From Thermomonas sp. (GTDB lineage Bacteria; Pseudomonadota; Gammaproteobacteria; Xanthomonadales; Xanthomonadaceae): a DNA stretch of 64,000 nt. The translations under genes and the position numbers were made by a program. This document shows, one piece after another, positions 54,917 to 63,802 of the stretch; position 1 is the first letter of the stretch, and every line of letters begins with the position of its first letter. The stretch lies in NCBI RefSeq assembly GCF_029945965.1, contig NZ_JAQSDO010000020.1, positions 202,907-266,906 of the forward strand, read 5' to 3'. The notes below the pieces were generated by a model. The model did not search any database. It worked only from the letters and a program-made list of their open reading frames with translations, and was not told the DNA's origin.

Positions 54917-55007
54917 GACAAAAAGGGGTCAGGGTGAATTTCCTGCCGACGGTTCCTCGATCGTTTCAGATCCTGGTCAGGAAACTTCCCCCTGACCCCT
55001 TTTTGTC
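54917..55007. repeat. 91-bp palindromic element at the 3' ends of lptG and the RDD gene
   Basis: GACAAAAAGGGGTCAGG pairs exactly with CCTGACCCCTTTTTGTC (17 bp), then with a few mismatches through to TTTCCTG/CAGGAAA. It is the same family as the 50941 element. The RDD gene's stop codon at 54977-54979 lies within it. Confidence 0.92.
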
Positions 55008-55456
55008 TCCTTCGGCATCCTTTCGCGCAGCATCCGCGTTGCGCTGGCGCGGTCATGCCAGGTCAGCCGCTCACGGTCGATCCACGCCCACCAGAAGCCG
55101 GCACCGGCCAGCAGCAACGATGCGCTGCCCACTGCATAGCGCAGCCACAGCTGGCGCCACGAGGCATTCTTGCCATCACCCGCGGCAACCACCCGCATTC
55201 GCCATGGACGCATGCCGATGGTCTGGCCGCCGCGCCGCCAGCTGATCGTCGCGTACAGGCCGGCGACCGCCCACAAGGCCGCGAATTCAACCCCGCCCAG
55301 CCAGCCACCGCGCACCGCATCGCCATGCAGCAGGGTGAATGCGCCGGCGGTCACGAACCACAGCGCCAGCACCGGGAAGAAATCGTAGTTCAGCGCCAGC
55401 AGGCGCCACCCGACCAGCGCAGGCGCGCGCGAGGAAGTGGGTTGGGGCTTTGACAT
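54977..55456 (-). CDS. RDD family membrane protein
   Basis: 159 residues from the ATG at 55456 (MSKPQPTSSRAPALVGWRLLALNYDFFPVLALWF); the longer track ORF is antisense to xerD. Four membrane helices; the RDD hallmark is partly altered (WRLLALNYDFF), with the conserved GGQTIGMRPWRMRVV and C-terminal DRERLTWHDRAS present. The last residues, KETKRGQGEVS, are encoded by the palindromic element, so the original C-terminus has been replaced. Function of RDD proteins is poorly known. Confidence 0.85.
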   Translation of the reverse strand: MSKPQPTSSRAPALVGWRLLALNYDFFPVLALWFVTAGAFTLLHGDAVRGGWLGGVEFAALWAVAGLYATISWRRGGQTIGMRPWRMRVVAAGDGKNASWRQLWLRYAVGSASLLLAGAGFWWAWIDRERLTWHDRASATRMLRERMPKETKRGQGEVS

Positions 55457-55507
55457 CGGCACAGGATACAGGCGACAAGCACGCATCCCGGCGGCTAGTC
55501 TGGATGC

Positions 55508-56476
55508 ATGCCGACCGCCGCGGACCGCCGCCAGTTCGTCCAATCGTTGCCACCGCTGGCGGATGCGGACGCGCTGGTGATCGAGCGTTTCATCGATGCG
55601 ATCTGGGCTGAACGCGGCCTGGCAGTGGCTTCGCTGGCAGCCTATCGCAGCGACCTGCAGGGGCTGGCGCGGTGGGCGGGGCAGCGCACTTCGAAAGGGA
55701 TCCCAACACCTGATCTTAGTCACCTGGATCGTCAGACCCTGTTCGATTACCTCGCGATGCGCACCACGGCTGGCTATACCGCGCGCAGCAATGCGCGGTT
55801 GCTGTCCTCGCTGCGCGCATTCCATGCGTATGCCGTGCGCCGTGGCGAGTGCCAGGATGATCCGACCGCGCTGCTGCAGCCGCCCAGCCTGCCGCGTTCA
55901 TTGCCGAAGGCGTTGTCCGAAGCACAGGTCGAGGCCTTGCTGGCCGCACCCGACATCGCCACTGTCGAAGGCCTGCGTGATCGCGCGATGCTGGAGCTGA
56001 TGTATGCCTGCGGGCTGCGGGTAAGCGAACTGGTGGAATTGCCGGCGACCGCGCTGAACCTGCGCCAGGGCGTGCTGCGGGTGCGCGGCAAGGGTGGCAA
56101 GGAGCGGCTGGTGCCGCTGGGCGAGGAATCCCAGCATTGGCTGCAGCGCTATCTGGCTGAGTCGCGGCCGACGCTGCTGGGGCGGACACGGGATGCCGCG
56201 GTGCTATTTGTCGATAGCAAGGGCCAGGCGCTGACCCGGCAGGCGTTCTGGCGGCTGGTCAAGCGCAGTGCGCAAATGTCCGGCATCGATCCCACACGGA
56301 TCAGTCCACACGGGCTTCGACACAGTTTCGCCACCCATCTGCTCAATCATGGCGCGGACTTGCGCGCGCTGCAGATGCTGCTGGGCCACAGCTCGCTGTC
56401 CACCACGCAGATTTACACCCTGGTGGCGCGCGAACACCTGCGCAGCGTGCATGCCAAGCATCATCCAAGGGCCTGA
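55508..56476 (+). CDS. xerD: Tyrosine recombinase XerD
   Basis: 322 residues. An N-terminal SAM-like core-binding domain ([33 protein letters not shown]) and a C-terminal catalytic domain with Arg in [12 protein letters not shown], Lys in [13 protein letters not shown]-x-x-R in [27 protein letters not shown] and the nucleophile in TTQIYTLV. With XerC it resolves chromosome dimers at dif. xerD followed by dsbC is a conserved gammaproteobacterial pair. XerC is not in the window. Confidence 0.95.
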   Translation: MPTAADRRQFVQSLPPLADADALVIERFIDAIWAERGLAVASLAAYRSDLQGLARWAGQRTSKGIPTPDLSHLDRQTLFDYLAMRTTAGYTARSNARLLSSLRAFHAYAVRRGECQDDPTALLQPPSLPRSLPKALSEAQVEALLAAPDIATVEGLRDRAMLELMYACGLRVSELVELPATALNLRQGVLRVRGKGGKERLVPLGEESQHWLQRYLAESRPTLLGRTRDAAVLFVDSKGQALTRQAFWRLVKRSAQMSGIDPTRISPHGLRHSFATHLLNHGADLRALQMLLGHSSLSTTQIYTLVAREHLRSVHAKHHPRA

Positions 56477-56588
56477 CCGGCCCTCCCTGCTGGACTTCCG
56501 GCACTGCGACCATTCATCTGTGCGTGCGACAATTCGGGGAACCGCGCGGGCCTGACAATGGTCGAACACGCGCCCACCCCAGGATTCC

Positions 56589-57431
56589 ATGATGAAACGT
56601 TTTCTCCTCGCCGCCGTGTTCAGCGCGCTCAGCCTCGGCGCATGCGCACAACCGGCATCGTCCGCGCAATCCAGCGACGCCAGCGCTAAGTCGTCATCCA
56701 CAGCGCAGTCCGATGAAGTGAAGATCGCGACGCCAGCAATCACTGCCGGGACTTCCGAGGCTCGCGTGCGTGACGCGCTGACCAAACTCAATCCGCGGAT
56801 CGGCATTGATCGCATCGGTCCGGCGCCGTTCCCGGGTTTTCGTGAAGTCGTGGCCAGTGGCCAGGTGGTCTACGTCAGCGACGACGGCAGGTATCTGTTC
56901 CAGGGTGGTCTGCTGGACATCGACAAGCGCAAGGACCTGTCCGAGGCCGCGATGTCCAAAGTGCGTACCGAAGTGCTGAAGGCGATGCCGGTCAGCGACC
57001 GCATCGTGTTCGCGCCAGTCGGCAAGCCCAAGCACACCGTGGTGGTGCTGACCGACATCGAATGCGGTTATTGCCGCAAGTTCCACAGTCAGATCGCCGA
57101 CTACAACAAGCTGGGCATCGAGGTCCAATACATGGCCTTCCCGCGCGCCGGTATCGGCAGCCCGGATTTCCAGAAAATGGTTGCCGTCTGGTGTGCAGAC
57201 GACCGCCGCAAGGCCCTGACTGACGCCAAGAACGATCATGTGGTGGCGATGAAGACCTGTGCCAACCCAGTCACCATGCAGCACGCCGCCGGCACGCGCA
57301 TGGGACTGACCGGCACCCCGATGATCCTGACCCCGGATGGCGTGATGTTGGGTGGCTACCTGCCGCCGGAAGCGTTGCAACAGCGCCTCGACCAGCTCGA
57401 CGCCGAGCATGCCGCCCGCAAGGGCGCCTGA
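56589..57431 (+). CDS. dsbC: Thiol:disulfide interchange protein DsbC, predicted lipoprotein
   Basis: 280 residues. MMKRFLLAAVFSALSLGAC has a lipobox-like end (LGAC), followed by a 25-residue Ser/Ala linker, so the isomerase is probably membrane-tethered rather than soluble as in E. coli. The N-terminal dimerisation domain (VRDALTKLNPRIGIDRIGPAPFPGFREVV) precedes the thioredoxin fold with active site CGYC and the cis-Pro loop GLTGTPMIL. It shuffles wrong disulfides in the periplasm. Gene order xerD-dsbC is conserved. Confidence 0.92.
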   Translation: MMKRFLLAAVFSALSLGACAQPASSAQSSDASAKSSSTAQSDEVKIATPAITAGTSEARVRDALTKLNPRIGIDRIGPAPFPGFREVVASGQVVYVSDDGRYLFQGGLLDIDKRKDLSEAAMSKVRTEVLKAMPVSDRIVFAPVGKPKHTVVVLTDIECGYCRKFHSQIADYNKLGIEVQYMAFPRAGIGSPDFQKMVAVWCADDRRKALTDAKNDHVVAMKTCANPVTMQHAAGTRMGLTGTPMILTPDGVMLGGYLPPEALQQRLDQLDAEHAARKGA

Positions 57432-57490
57432 TCAGCTGGCGCCCTGAACCCCTGATTCCCCATGGCGGGCCGCCCAGGTGCCGCCTCGGC

Positions 57491-57496
57491 TACAAT
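57491..57496 (+). promoter_or_regulatory. Candidate -10 box of purL
   Basis: TACAAT ends 29 bases before the purL ATG. The -35 region is GC-rich and not convincing. Confidence 0.35.
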
Positions 57497-57525
57497 CTGC
57501 GGCCCATCCCCAGCAACTCCCGGAC

Positions 57526-60500
57526 ATGATCGTCCTCGAGGGCGCCATCGCCCTGTCGCCGTTCCGGCGCGAACGCTTGCAAGCCCGCCTCAATGCCGTT
57601 TCCCCGGCATTGCGTATCGTCGAATGCTGGCATGGTTACTGGATCCAGCCCGAACCTGGACAGGAACCTGACCCCGACGCCCTCAATCGCATCCTGCAAG
57701 CCCGCCAGGCGCATGCTGAATCTTTGCCAGGAGTAGTTAGCCGTTACGTCGTGCCGCGCCTGGGCACGCTATCGCCGTGGGCCAGCAAGGCCACCGAACT
57801 GCTGCGTGGCGCCGGCTTGCCGGTGCTGCGGGTGGAGCGCGGCATGCGTATCGACGTATACGGTTGGCCCGCCGATGCCGAAGCCCAGACCGCGCTGGCC
57901 AGGCTCCTGCACGACCTGATGACCCAGTCGCTGCTGGATTCACGCGAAGCCGGCGCGGCGCTGTTCGATGCGCTGCCGCGTGGCGATCTCGAAGCGGTGC
58001 CGCTGGATGCGCTGGAGGCAGCCAATACGCGCCTGGGCCTGGCCATGGCGCAGGACGAGATCGACTATCTGCGCGAGCGCTTCGGCGCGCTGGGCCGCGA
58101 CCCGCACGATGTCGAACTGATGATGTTCGCGCAGGCTAATTCCGAGCACTGCCGGCACAAGATCTTCAACGCCAGCTGGACCATTGATGGCCGCGAGATG
58201 CAGCATGCCGGCGCGCCGGTGACGTTGTTCGGCATGATCAAGAACACCCATGCGCATGCGCCTGAACACACGTTGTCGGCCTACAGCGACAATGCTGCCG
58301 TTGTCGCGGGCTATGCCACGTCGCGGTTCCGCCCGGATCCGCATGGCCAGCGTTATCGCGCTGAAGCCATCGCAGACAGCGCGTTTTGCATCAAGGTTGA
58401 AACCCATAACCACCCGACCGCTATCGCGCCGTTCCCGGGCGCATCAACCGGCGCTGGCGGCGAAATCCGTGATGAAGGCGCAACCGGTCGCGGCGGACGC
58501 CCAAAGGCCGGCCTGTGCGGATTCTCGGTGTCGCACCTGCGCATTCCGGGATTGTCACGGCCGTGGGAGCACTTTGGTGAAAAGCCGGAGCGTTCGCTCA
58601 ATCCGCGGATGGCGCCAGCACTGGAAATCATGCTGGACGGGCCACTCGGTGCGGCCGCGTTCAACAACGAATTTGGCCGTCCCAACCTGGTCGGTTATTT
58701 CCGCAGCTTTGAATTGGACGAAGGCAGTACGTCCGATGGCAGCCGCCTGACCCGCGCTTATGACAAGCCGATCATGTTGGCCGGCGGCATCGGCGCGATG
58801 GATCGGCCGATGGTTGCCAAGCGCTTCTTGTCGCCTGGCGATGCAGTGATCGTGCTGGGTGGCCCCGCGATGCTGATTGGCCTCGGTGGCGGCGCTGCGA
58901 GTTCGGTGACTGGCGGCAGTAGCAGTGAGGATCTGGATTTCGCCTCGGTGCAGCGCGACAACCCCGAAATGGAGCGTCGCGCGCAGGAAGTGATCGACCG
59001 CTGCGTCGCGCTGGCCGCTGATAATCCAATCGAGTCCATCCACGACGTCGGCGCAGGCGGCCTGTCCAACGCCATCCCGGAATTGCTGCACGACTCCGGC
59101 GTCGGCGGTGTGATCGACCTCGACAAAATTCCCAAGGACGACCCGTCACTGTCGCCGATGCAGCTGTGGTGCAACGAGTCGCAGGAACGCTACGTGATGG
59201 GCATCCACCCGTCGCGGGTCGAAGAGTTCACCGCGCTGTGCGCGCGCGAGCGTTGCCCGTTTGCAGTGGTCGGCATTGCAACTGCGGAAGAACGACTGGT
59301 CGTCGGCTATGGCGCGCAAGTCAACGCGATTCCTGTCGCAGCTGCCATCGACCTGCCAATGGACGTGCTGTTCGGCAAGGCGCCGAAGATGCATCGCGAC
59401 ACCGCCCACCCCGCAACGCCGCGCTGGCCGGAAATCGACACCGTTGCGCTCGACCTTCGCGAAGCCGGCCTGCGTGTGTTGTCGCACCCGACCGTGGCAT
59501 CGAAATCCTTCCTGATCACCATAGGCGACCGCACCGTTGGCGGCCTGACCGCGCGCGATCAGATGGTCGGCCCGTGGCAGATTCCGGTTGCCGACTGCGC
59601 GATCACCTTGTCCGGCTTCGACGGCAACACCGGTGAAGCCATGGCGATCGGCGAACGCACGCCGCTTGCCCTGTTGGACCCTGCAGCGTCCGCACGCATG
59701 GCCGTGGGCGAGGCGATCACCAACCTGATCGCAGCGCCGGTGGAAGCACTTAACCGGATCAAGCTGTCGGCCAACTGGATGGCCGCCGCCGGTCACCACG
59801 GTGAGGACGCGCGCTTGTTCGATGCAGTGCGTGCGGTGGGCATTGAACTCTGCCCAGAACTGGAGATCGGGATACCCGTCGGCAAGGATTCGCTGTCGAT
59901 GCAGGCGCGTTGGCAGGACGGCGAGCAGGCGCACCAATCGGTGTCACCGGTGTCGCTGATCGTTACCGCGTTCGCGCCAGTGGTCGATGTACGTCAACAG
60001 TTGACGCCGCTTTTGCAGCGGGATGTTGAATCGGAACTTTGGCTGATCGGCCTGGGTGGCGGTCGCCAGCGCCTGGGTGGTTCGGTGCTCGCGCAATGCC
60101 ATCCGGAGCGTGGCGCCAATGCCGCGTTGCCGGCGTTTGGCGGCGAAGTGCCCGACCTGGACGATCCGCAGCGCCTGCGTAGCCTGTTCGAGCTGGTCCG
60201 CGATGCGCGCGAGGACGGACTGCTGCTGGCCTACCACGACCGTTCCGACGGCGGCGCGTTTGCGGCGTTGTGCGAAATGGCATTCGCCTCGCACATGGGC
60301 CTGGACATCCAGCTCGATGGTTGGGGCGATGGCCGCGCGGGTGATGTGTTCCGCGCGTTGTTCAACGAAGAACTGGGCGCGATCGTGCAGGTTCCGGTGG
60401 AAGAACGCGCCGCCTTCGCTGACCTGGTTTCGCGCCATGGCCTGATCGACTGCGCCCAGCGCATCGCGCGGCCCACCAGTGGCAACATGATCCGGGCCAG

Positions 60501-61476
60501 CCAGGAACACATTGTGCTGGCCGAATGGCGCTGGGAAGAATTGTTCGATGCCTGGTGGTCGGTCAGCCATGCGTTGCAGCGTTTGCGCGATAACCCCGAG
60601 TGCGCGGACCAGGAACGCCACGCCACGCGCCGTTTCGATGCATCGCCGCTGACGCCGCTGCTGACGTTCGATGCAGGCGAGAACGTAGCAGGGCCTTTCA
60701 TTGCAACTGGTGCGCGGCCGAAGGTCGCGATCCTGCGCGAACAGGGCGTCAACAGCCAGATCGAAACCGCGGTGGCGTTCGACCGTGCCGGTTTCGATGC
60801 TTACGACGTGCATATGAGCGACCTGATCGCAGGGCGCTTCCAGCTGGCCGACTTCAAGGGCTTCGTCGCCTGCGGCGGCTTCAGCTATGGCGACGTGCTG
60901 GGTGCCGGCCGCGGCTGGGCCACCAGCATCCTGGAACGCAGTGCGTTACGCGATGCGTTTGCAGAATTCTTTACCCGCGAAGATACGTTCTCGCTGGGCA
61001 TCTGCAACGGCTGCCAGATGATGGCGCAACTGCGCGATATCATTCCCGGCGCGGAGCACTGGCCGACCTTCCAGCGCAATGCGAGCGAGCAGTACGAGGC
61101 ACGCCTGGCGCTGCTGGAAGTGGTGCAATCACCATCGCTGTTCCTGCGCGACATGGCTGGATCAAGGATCCCGGTGGCCGTCGCCCATGGCGAAGGCCGT
61201 GCGGTGTTCGCAAACCGCATCGACCAGGCGGCCGTGGACATCGGCCTGCGTTATGTCACCGGCGACGGTAATGTTGCCGAAACCTATCCGACCAACCCGA
61301 ACGGCTCACCCGGCGGGATTGCCGGCGTGACCAGTCGCGATGGCCGCGCCACTATCCTGATGCCGCATGCCGAACGCACCCTGCGTAGCGCAAATTTCAG
61401 TTGGGCGCCAAGCAGTTGGCCAGATGAATCGCCATGGATGCGCATGTTCCGCAATGCGCGGGTTTGGCTGGGGTGA
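57526..61476 (+). CDS. purL: Phosphoribosylformylglycinamidine synthase
   Basis: 1316 residues from the ATG at 57526 ([18 protein letters not shown]), the large single-chain form of proteobacteria. An N-terminal PurS-like domain is followed by two AIR-synthase-like halves ([50 protein letters not shown]). The C-terminal class I glutaminase has its catalytic cysteine in [11 protein letters not shown] near residue 1160. It converts FGAR plus glutamine and ATP to FGAM in purine synthesis. No clear intrinsic terminator was found in the 177 bp that follow. Confidence 0.97.
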   Translation: MIVLEGAIALSPFRRERLQARLNAVSPALRIVECWHGYWIQPEPGQEPDPDALNRILQARQAHAESLPGVVSRYVVPRLGTLSPWASKATELLRGAGLPVLRVERGMRIDVYGWPADAEAQTALARLLHDLMTQSLLDSREAGAALFDALPRGDLEAVPLDALEAANTRLGLAMAQDEIDYLRERFGALGRDPHDVELMMFAQANSEHCRHKIFNASWTIDGREMQHAGAPVTLFGMIKNTHAHAPEHTLSAYSDNAAVVAGYATSRFRPDPHGQRYRAEAIADSAFCIKVETHNHPTAIAPFPGASTGAGGEIRDEGATGRGGRPKAGLCGFSVSHLRIPGLSRPWEHFGEKPERSLNPRMAPALEIMLDGPLGAAAFNNEFGRPNLVGYFRSFELDEGSTSDGSRLTRAYDKPIMLAGGIGAMDRPMVAKRFLSPGDAVIVLGGPAMLIGLGGGAASSVTGGSSSEDLDFASVQRDNPEMERRAQEVIDRCVALAADNPIESIHDVGAGGLSNAIPELLHDSGVGGVIDLDKIPKDDPSLSPMQLWCNESQERYVMGIHPSRVEEFTALCARERCPFAVVGIATAEERLVVGYGAQVNAIPVAAAIDLPMDVLFGKAPKMHRDTAHPATPRWPEIDTVALDLREAGLRVLSHPTVASKSFLITIGDRTVGGLTARDQMVGPWQIPVADCAITLSGFDGNTGEAMAIGERTPLALLDPAASARMAVGEAITNLIAAPVEALNRIKLSANWMAAAGHHGEDARLFDAVRAVGIELCPELEIGIPVGKDSLSMQARWQDGEQAHQSVSPVSLIVTAFAPVVDVRQQLTPLLQRDVESELWLIGLGGGRQRLGGSVLAQCHPERGANAALPAFGGEVPDLDDPQRLRSLFELVRDAREDGLLLAYHDRSDGGAFAALCEMAFASHMGLDIQLDGWGDGRAGDVFRALFNEELGAIVQVPVEERAAFADLVSRHGLIDCAQRIARPTSGNMIRASQEHIVLAEWRWEELFDAWWSVSHALQRLRDNPECADQERHATRRFDASPLTPLLTFDAGENVAGPFIATGARPKVAILREQGVNSQIETAVAFDRAGFDAYDVHMSDLIAGRFQLADFKGFVACGGFSYGDVLGAGRGWATSILERSALRDAFAEFFTREDTFSLGICNGCQMMAQLRDIIPGAEHWPTFQRNASEQYEARLALLEVVQSPSLFLRDMAGSRIPVAVAHGEGRAVFANRIDQAAVDIGLRYVTGDGNVAETYPTNPNGSPGGIAGVTSRDGRATILMPHAERTLRSANFSWAPSSWPDESPWMRMFRNARVWLG

Positions 61477-61653
61477 GAGACATTTTCCATTCTTGAACTC
61501 AGAAGCGGCTGCTCTTCTGGATGGCGGAATCGCTTGGCACGCTATATGCACGCCAGATCTGGATCCACGCCATCAGTACCCCACAGCCCGCAGCACGTAA
61601 GGCTGTGCCCACAGACCTTTTCCAGCCTGCAGTAATCTTATGAAAACGGGCGC

Positions 61654-61680
61654 AAAAAAAGCGCCGGTGGGACCGGCGCC
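61654..61680 (-). terminator. Intrinsic terminator after the first secreted paralog
   Basis: On the minus strand GCGCCGGT and ACCGGCGC form an 8-bp stem with a 3-base loop, followed by seven Ts. The same hairpin sits after the second paralog at 62901-62919, but there the T-run is missing. Confidence 0.9.
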
Positions 61681-61850
61681 TGTGTCACGAAGCTACCTGT
61701 GGTTCATCGTCCGCAGGGCGGGTCTTCTCTGTATGCGGCAATGTACATCCTGATCAAGGCACTCAGGCGAGCGGGGCTCTGCGGGATCTCGCAAACCTGC
61801 TTGCACAGGATAAGTTTGGGTCCTGCAAACCCCTCGGCGGCGCATGTGGT
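61661..61850. repeat. Duplicated ~190-bp block, copy 1
   Basis: Near-identical to 62901-63090 at a constant offset of 1240 bases. It holds the terminator hairpin and the 3' end of the secreted-protein gene; similarity drops sharply beyond both ends. Confidence 0.9.
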
Positions 61851-62552
61851 GAAGCCGCCGCCAGCTGCCAGCGCAACAGCATTTGTCATGAATGCGGTCA
61901 TCCCGGGCCTCGCAACATTGCCCTCGCCGTTACCCCCAGCGAGGTACCAGCTCCACGGAAGCGGGGCATAGACCACCTTGCCACTGCCATAGGAATAAAG
62001 GATGGATACGGTTCGGGCCGGGTCATTCGTTGTGGTCAGTACCTGTACGCCTGCAGGCAACGATGCTGTTGGCGTGGAGCCATGAGCAGAACAGTTGCCA
62101 CCGTCCATGGATGTGTTGTTCAGCGTACCCCCTGGTCCGTTTGTAGCAGGAGATCCTGCAGGCAGATTAATGTCGGAGAGACACCCATCATTGGTGTAGG
62201 AAATTACCGGAGCACCTGGCAATTGTGTGCCGATATTATTAGAGGGGTCCCAATCGGATATGACCAACCCCATGCCGGCGTGGACTGCATTGTTGATGTC
62301 TGCATTTACACCATAGGCACTGCATGTTTCCACCAAGAGCGCGCTAAGCGGTGCCAGTGTCGCCGGGCTGATGCTGGTGATCGCAACAGGTGTGTTGCCA
62401 GAAGCGATGATGGCCGGTGTTTTGTCGCCGGTTCCACTGCAGGTTTGGCCAGTGATGTAGCCAACGTTCCCCGCATGACTGACCGCAGGCAGCGCCAGCG
62501 CGCAAGCACCTGCCAGCAATGACAAACTGAGCATAAGAGGTTTCGAATTCAT
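61704..62552 (-). CDS. Secreted protein, paralog A of a tandem pair
   Basis: 282 residues from the ATG at 62552, with AGGGAG seven bases upstream. MNSKPLMLSLSLLAGACALALPAVSHA is a Sec signal; LAGAC inside it is not retained as a lipobox in the paralog, so signal peptidase I is likelier. The body is Gly/Asn/Thr-rich and includes GMGLVISDWDPSN and VSILYSYGSGKVVYAPLPWSWYLAGG, a pattern that recalls ThuA/glutaminase-like folds, not proven. The C-terminus GPKLILCKQVCEIPQSPARLSALIRMYIAAYREDPPCGR, with four cysteines counting the upstream TTC, is almost identical in paralog B. Function unknown. Confidence 0.75.
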   Translation of the reverse strand: MNSKPLMLSLSLLAGACALALPAVSHAGNVGYITGQTCSGTGDKTPAIIASGNTPVAITSISPATLAPLSALLVETCSAYGVNADINNAVHAGMGLVISDWDPSNNIGTQLPGAPVISYTNDGCLSDINLPAGSPATNGPGGTLNNTSMDGGNCSAHGSTPTASLPAGVQVLTTTNDPARTVSILYSYGSGKVVYAPLPWSWYLAGGNGEGNVARPGMTAFMTNAVALAAGGGFTTCAAEGFAGPKLILCKQVCEIPQSPARLSALIRMYIAAYREDPPCGR

Positions 62553-62681
62553 AGATTTCTCCCTGTGATAGCGACCGAACCCCGGTCGCATGTGCAAGTA
62601 TTAACGAAATTTCAGGTACTACACCGGCCACGGTTCGTCAGGCCATTTTTTTGCGACTGACGCCGATCTAGCCCGCCTGCC
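62553..62681 (-). promoter_or_regulatory. Leader region of paralog A with a hairpin
   Basis: A 7-bp hairpin (GCGACCG/CGGTCGC, 62571-62589) lies just before the ribosome-binding site. No convincing promoter hexamers were placed. Confidence 0.35.
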
Positions 62682-62909
62682 ACCCTGCTGCAGCGCGGCA
62701 AACTGAAAGAGCCTGATCTGGTACGGGCGCGCCGCCTGCAGGAGCAGGCTGGCGCAGCCTGCTGGCACTGCGTTCGGAGATCAACGAGTTGATCGAGCAC
62801 TGGCACGGGCAAGGCCGGAGTGAGATGGAGGGCATCGTGGACAGCGCTGACGGCGAGGAAGGGTTCCACGATGTCGAATACCTGCGATCTGGCTTCGGAA
62901 GCGCCGGTG
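62682..62909 (+). pseudogene. Decayed gspE (type II secretion ATPase) remnant
   Basis: One frame reads TLLQRGKLKEPDLVRARRLQEQAG, the N-terminal GspE domain; a frameshift then gives SLLALRSEINELIEHWHGQGRSEMEGIVDSADGEEGFHDVEYLR, and a further shift gives DLASEAPV, the conserved GspE segment before the ATPase domain. The intact GspE in this window has corresponding LLEEGLIGVADLERGLDLQ and LREMAEEAPVVELV but differs in sequence, so this is not a copy of it. There is no start codon, about 100 codons are missing in the middle, and everything after EAPV is gone where the 190-bp duplicated block begins. It lies antisense between the two secreted paralogs. Confidence 0.72.
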
Positions 62910-63090
62910 GGACCGGCGCTTGTGTCACGAAACTGCCTGTGGTTCAGCGTCCGCAGGGCGGGTTTTCTCTGAATACGGCAATGTAAGCCCTGATCAAGGC
63001 GGTCAGGCGAGCGGGGCTCTGCGGGATCTCGCAAACCTGTTTGCACAGGATAAGTTTGGGTCCTGAAAACCCCTCGGCGACGCAAGTGGT
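62901..63090. repeat. Duplicated ~190-bp block, copy 2
   Basis: Matches 61661-61850. Its left edge coincides with GCGCCGGTG, which is also the EAPV codons of the gspE remnant, suggesting the junction formed at a short shared sequence. Confidence 0.9.
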
Positions 63091-63786
63091 GAAGCCGCTT
63101 TGCGACAGGACATTGACGAAATACGCCTTGATGCCGGGCGCCGTGCCTGCATTGCAACCGCTGAGGTAGCAGTCAAACGGAATCGCCGAATAAACGACGC
63201 TACCGGCACCACTGGAATACTTGAAGGCGACAATCTGGGCGGGATTGGCCGTCGTCAGGTATGCCTGGCTCCCAACCGGTATGGAAGTGGCGTACCCATG
63301 GTTCGAAGAGTTGCCGCCGTCCAGGCTGGCATTAGTCAACGTGCCACCTGGTCCCGTTACGATCGGGCTGCCGGCCGCCAAGTCAATCTGACTGCCAGAG
63401 CCGTATTGGATGGTCGCAGCCGGGGCGCCGGGCAATGCCGCCGCCGTGCCGCCGCCTGGCTCCCAATCGTAGATGACCAGTTTCATGCCCGCAGACACCG
63501 CGGCCTTCACGTCCGCGTTGATCTGGCTACTGATGTCACTACCGTTGCAGTTTTCGATGATCAACGTGCCAAGTGGCGCCAATTGGCTAGCCGTCAAGCT
63601 GGCAACTGCGACAGGTGTGAGGCCAGCTTGTGTGATCAGGGGCGCTTTCGCTGACCCAGCCGAGTAGCACCCAGTGTAGTACCCCACGTTTCCGTTTCCA
63701 ACAGCTGCATGGCTGACAGCCGGCATCGCCAGCGCGCAGACGCCCGCAAGCAACGATAGGCTTAACGTGCAAAATTTTGTATTCAT
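62944..63786 (-). CDS. Secreted protein, paralog B of a tandem pair
   Basis: 280 residues from the ATG at 63786, preceded by AGGAAG. The signal peptide is MNTKFCTLSLSLLAGVCALAMPAVSHA. The body parallels paralog A throughout (VAVASLTASQLAPLGTLIIENC, GMKLVIYDWEPGGG, GGNSSNHG, VVAFKYSSGAGSVVYSAIPFDCYLSGC) with moderate identity, while the C-terminus GFTTCVAEGFSGPKLILCKQVCEIPQSPARLTALIRAYIAVFRENPPCGR is nearly the same. The post-gene hairpin lacks a T-tract, so transcripts may run on into paralog A. A 9-bp tandem array lies just upstream. Function unknown. Confidence 0.75.
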   Translation of the reverse strand: MNTKFCTLSLSLLAGVCALAMPAVSHAAVGNGNVGYYTGCYSAGSAKAPLITQAGLTPVAVASLTASQLAPLGTLIIENCNGSDISSQINADVKAAVSAGMKLVIYDWEPGGGTAAALPGAPAATIQYGSGSQIDLAAGSPIVTGPGGTLTNASLDGGNSSNHGYATSIPVGSQAYLTTANPAQIVAFKYSSGAGSVVYSAIPFDCYLSGCNAGTAPGIKAYFVNVLSQSGFTTCVAEGFSGPKLILCKQVCEIPQSPARLTALIRAYIAVFRENPPCGR

Positions 63787-63802
63787 GACTGCTTCCTAAT
63801 TG

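Noticed and set aside
62664-62900. Remnant region as an intact small gene (62789-62986 ORF)
   Set aside because: The ORF starts inside the remnant and runs into the duplicated block; homology needs several frames, so it is decayed rather than functional.
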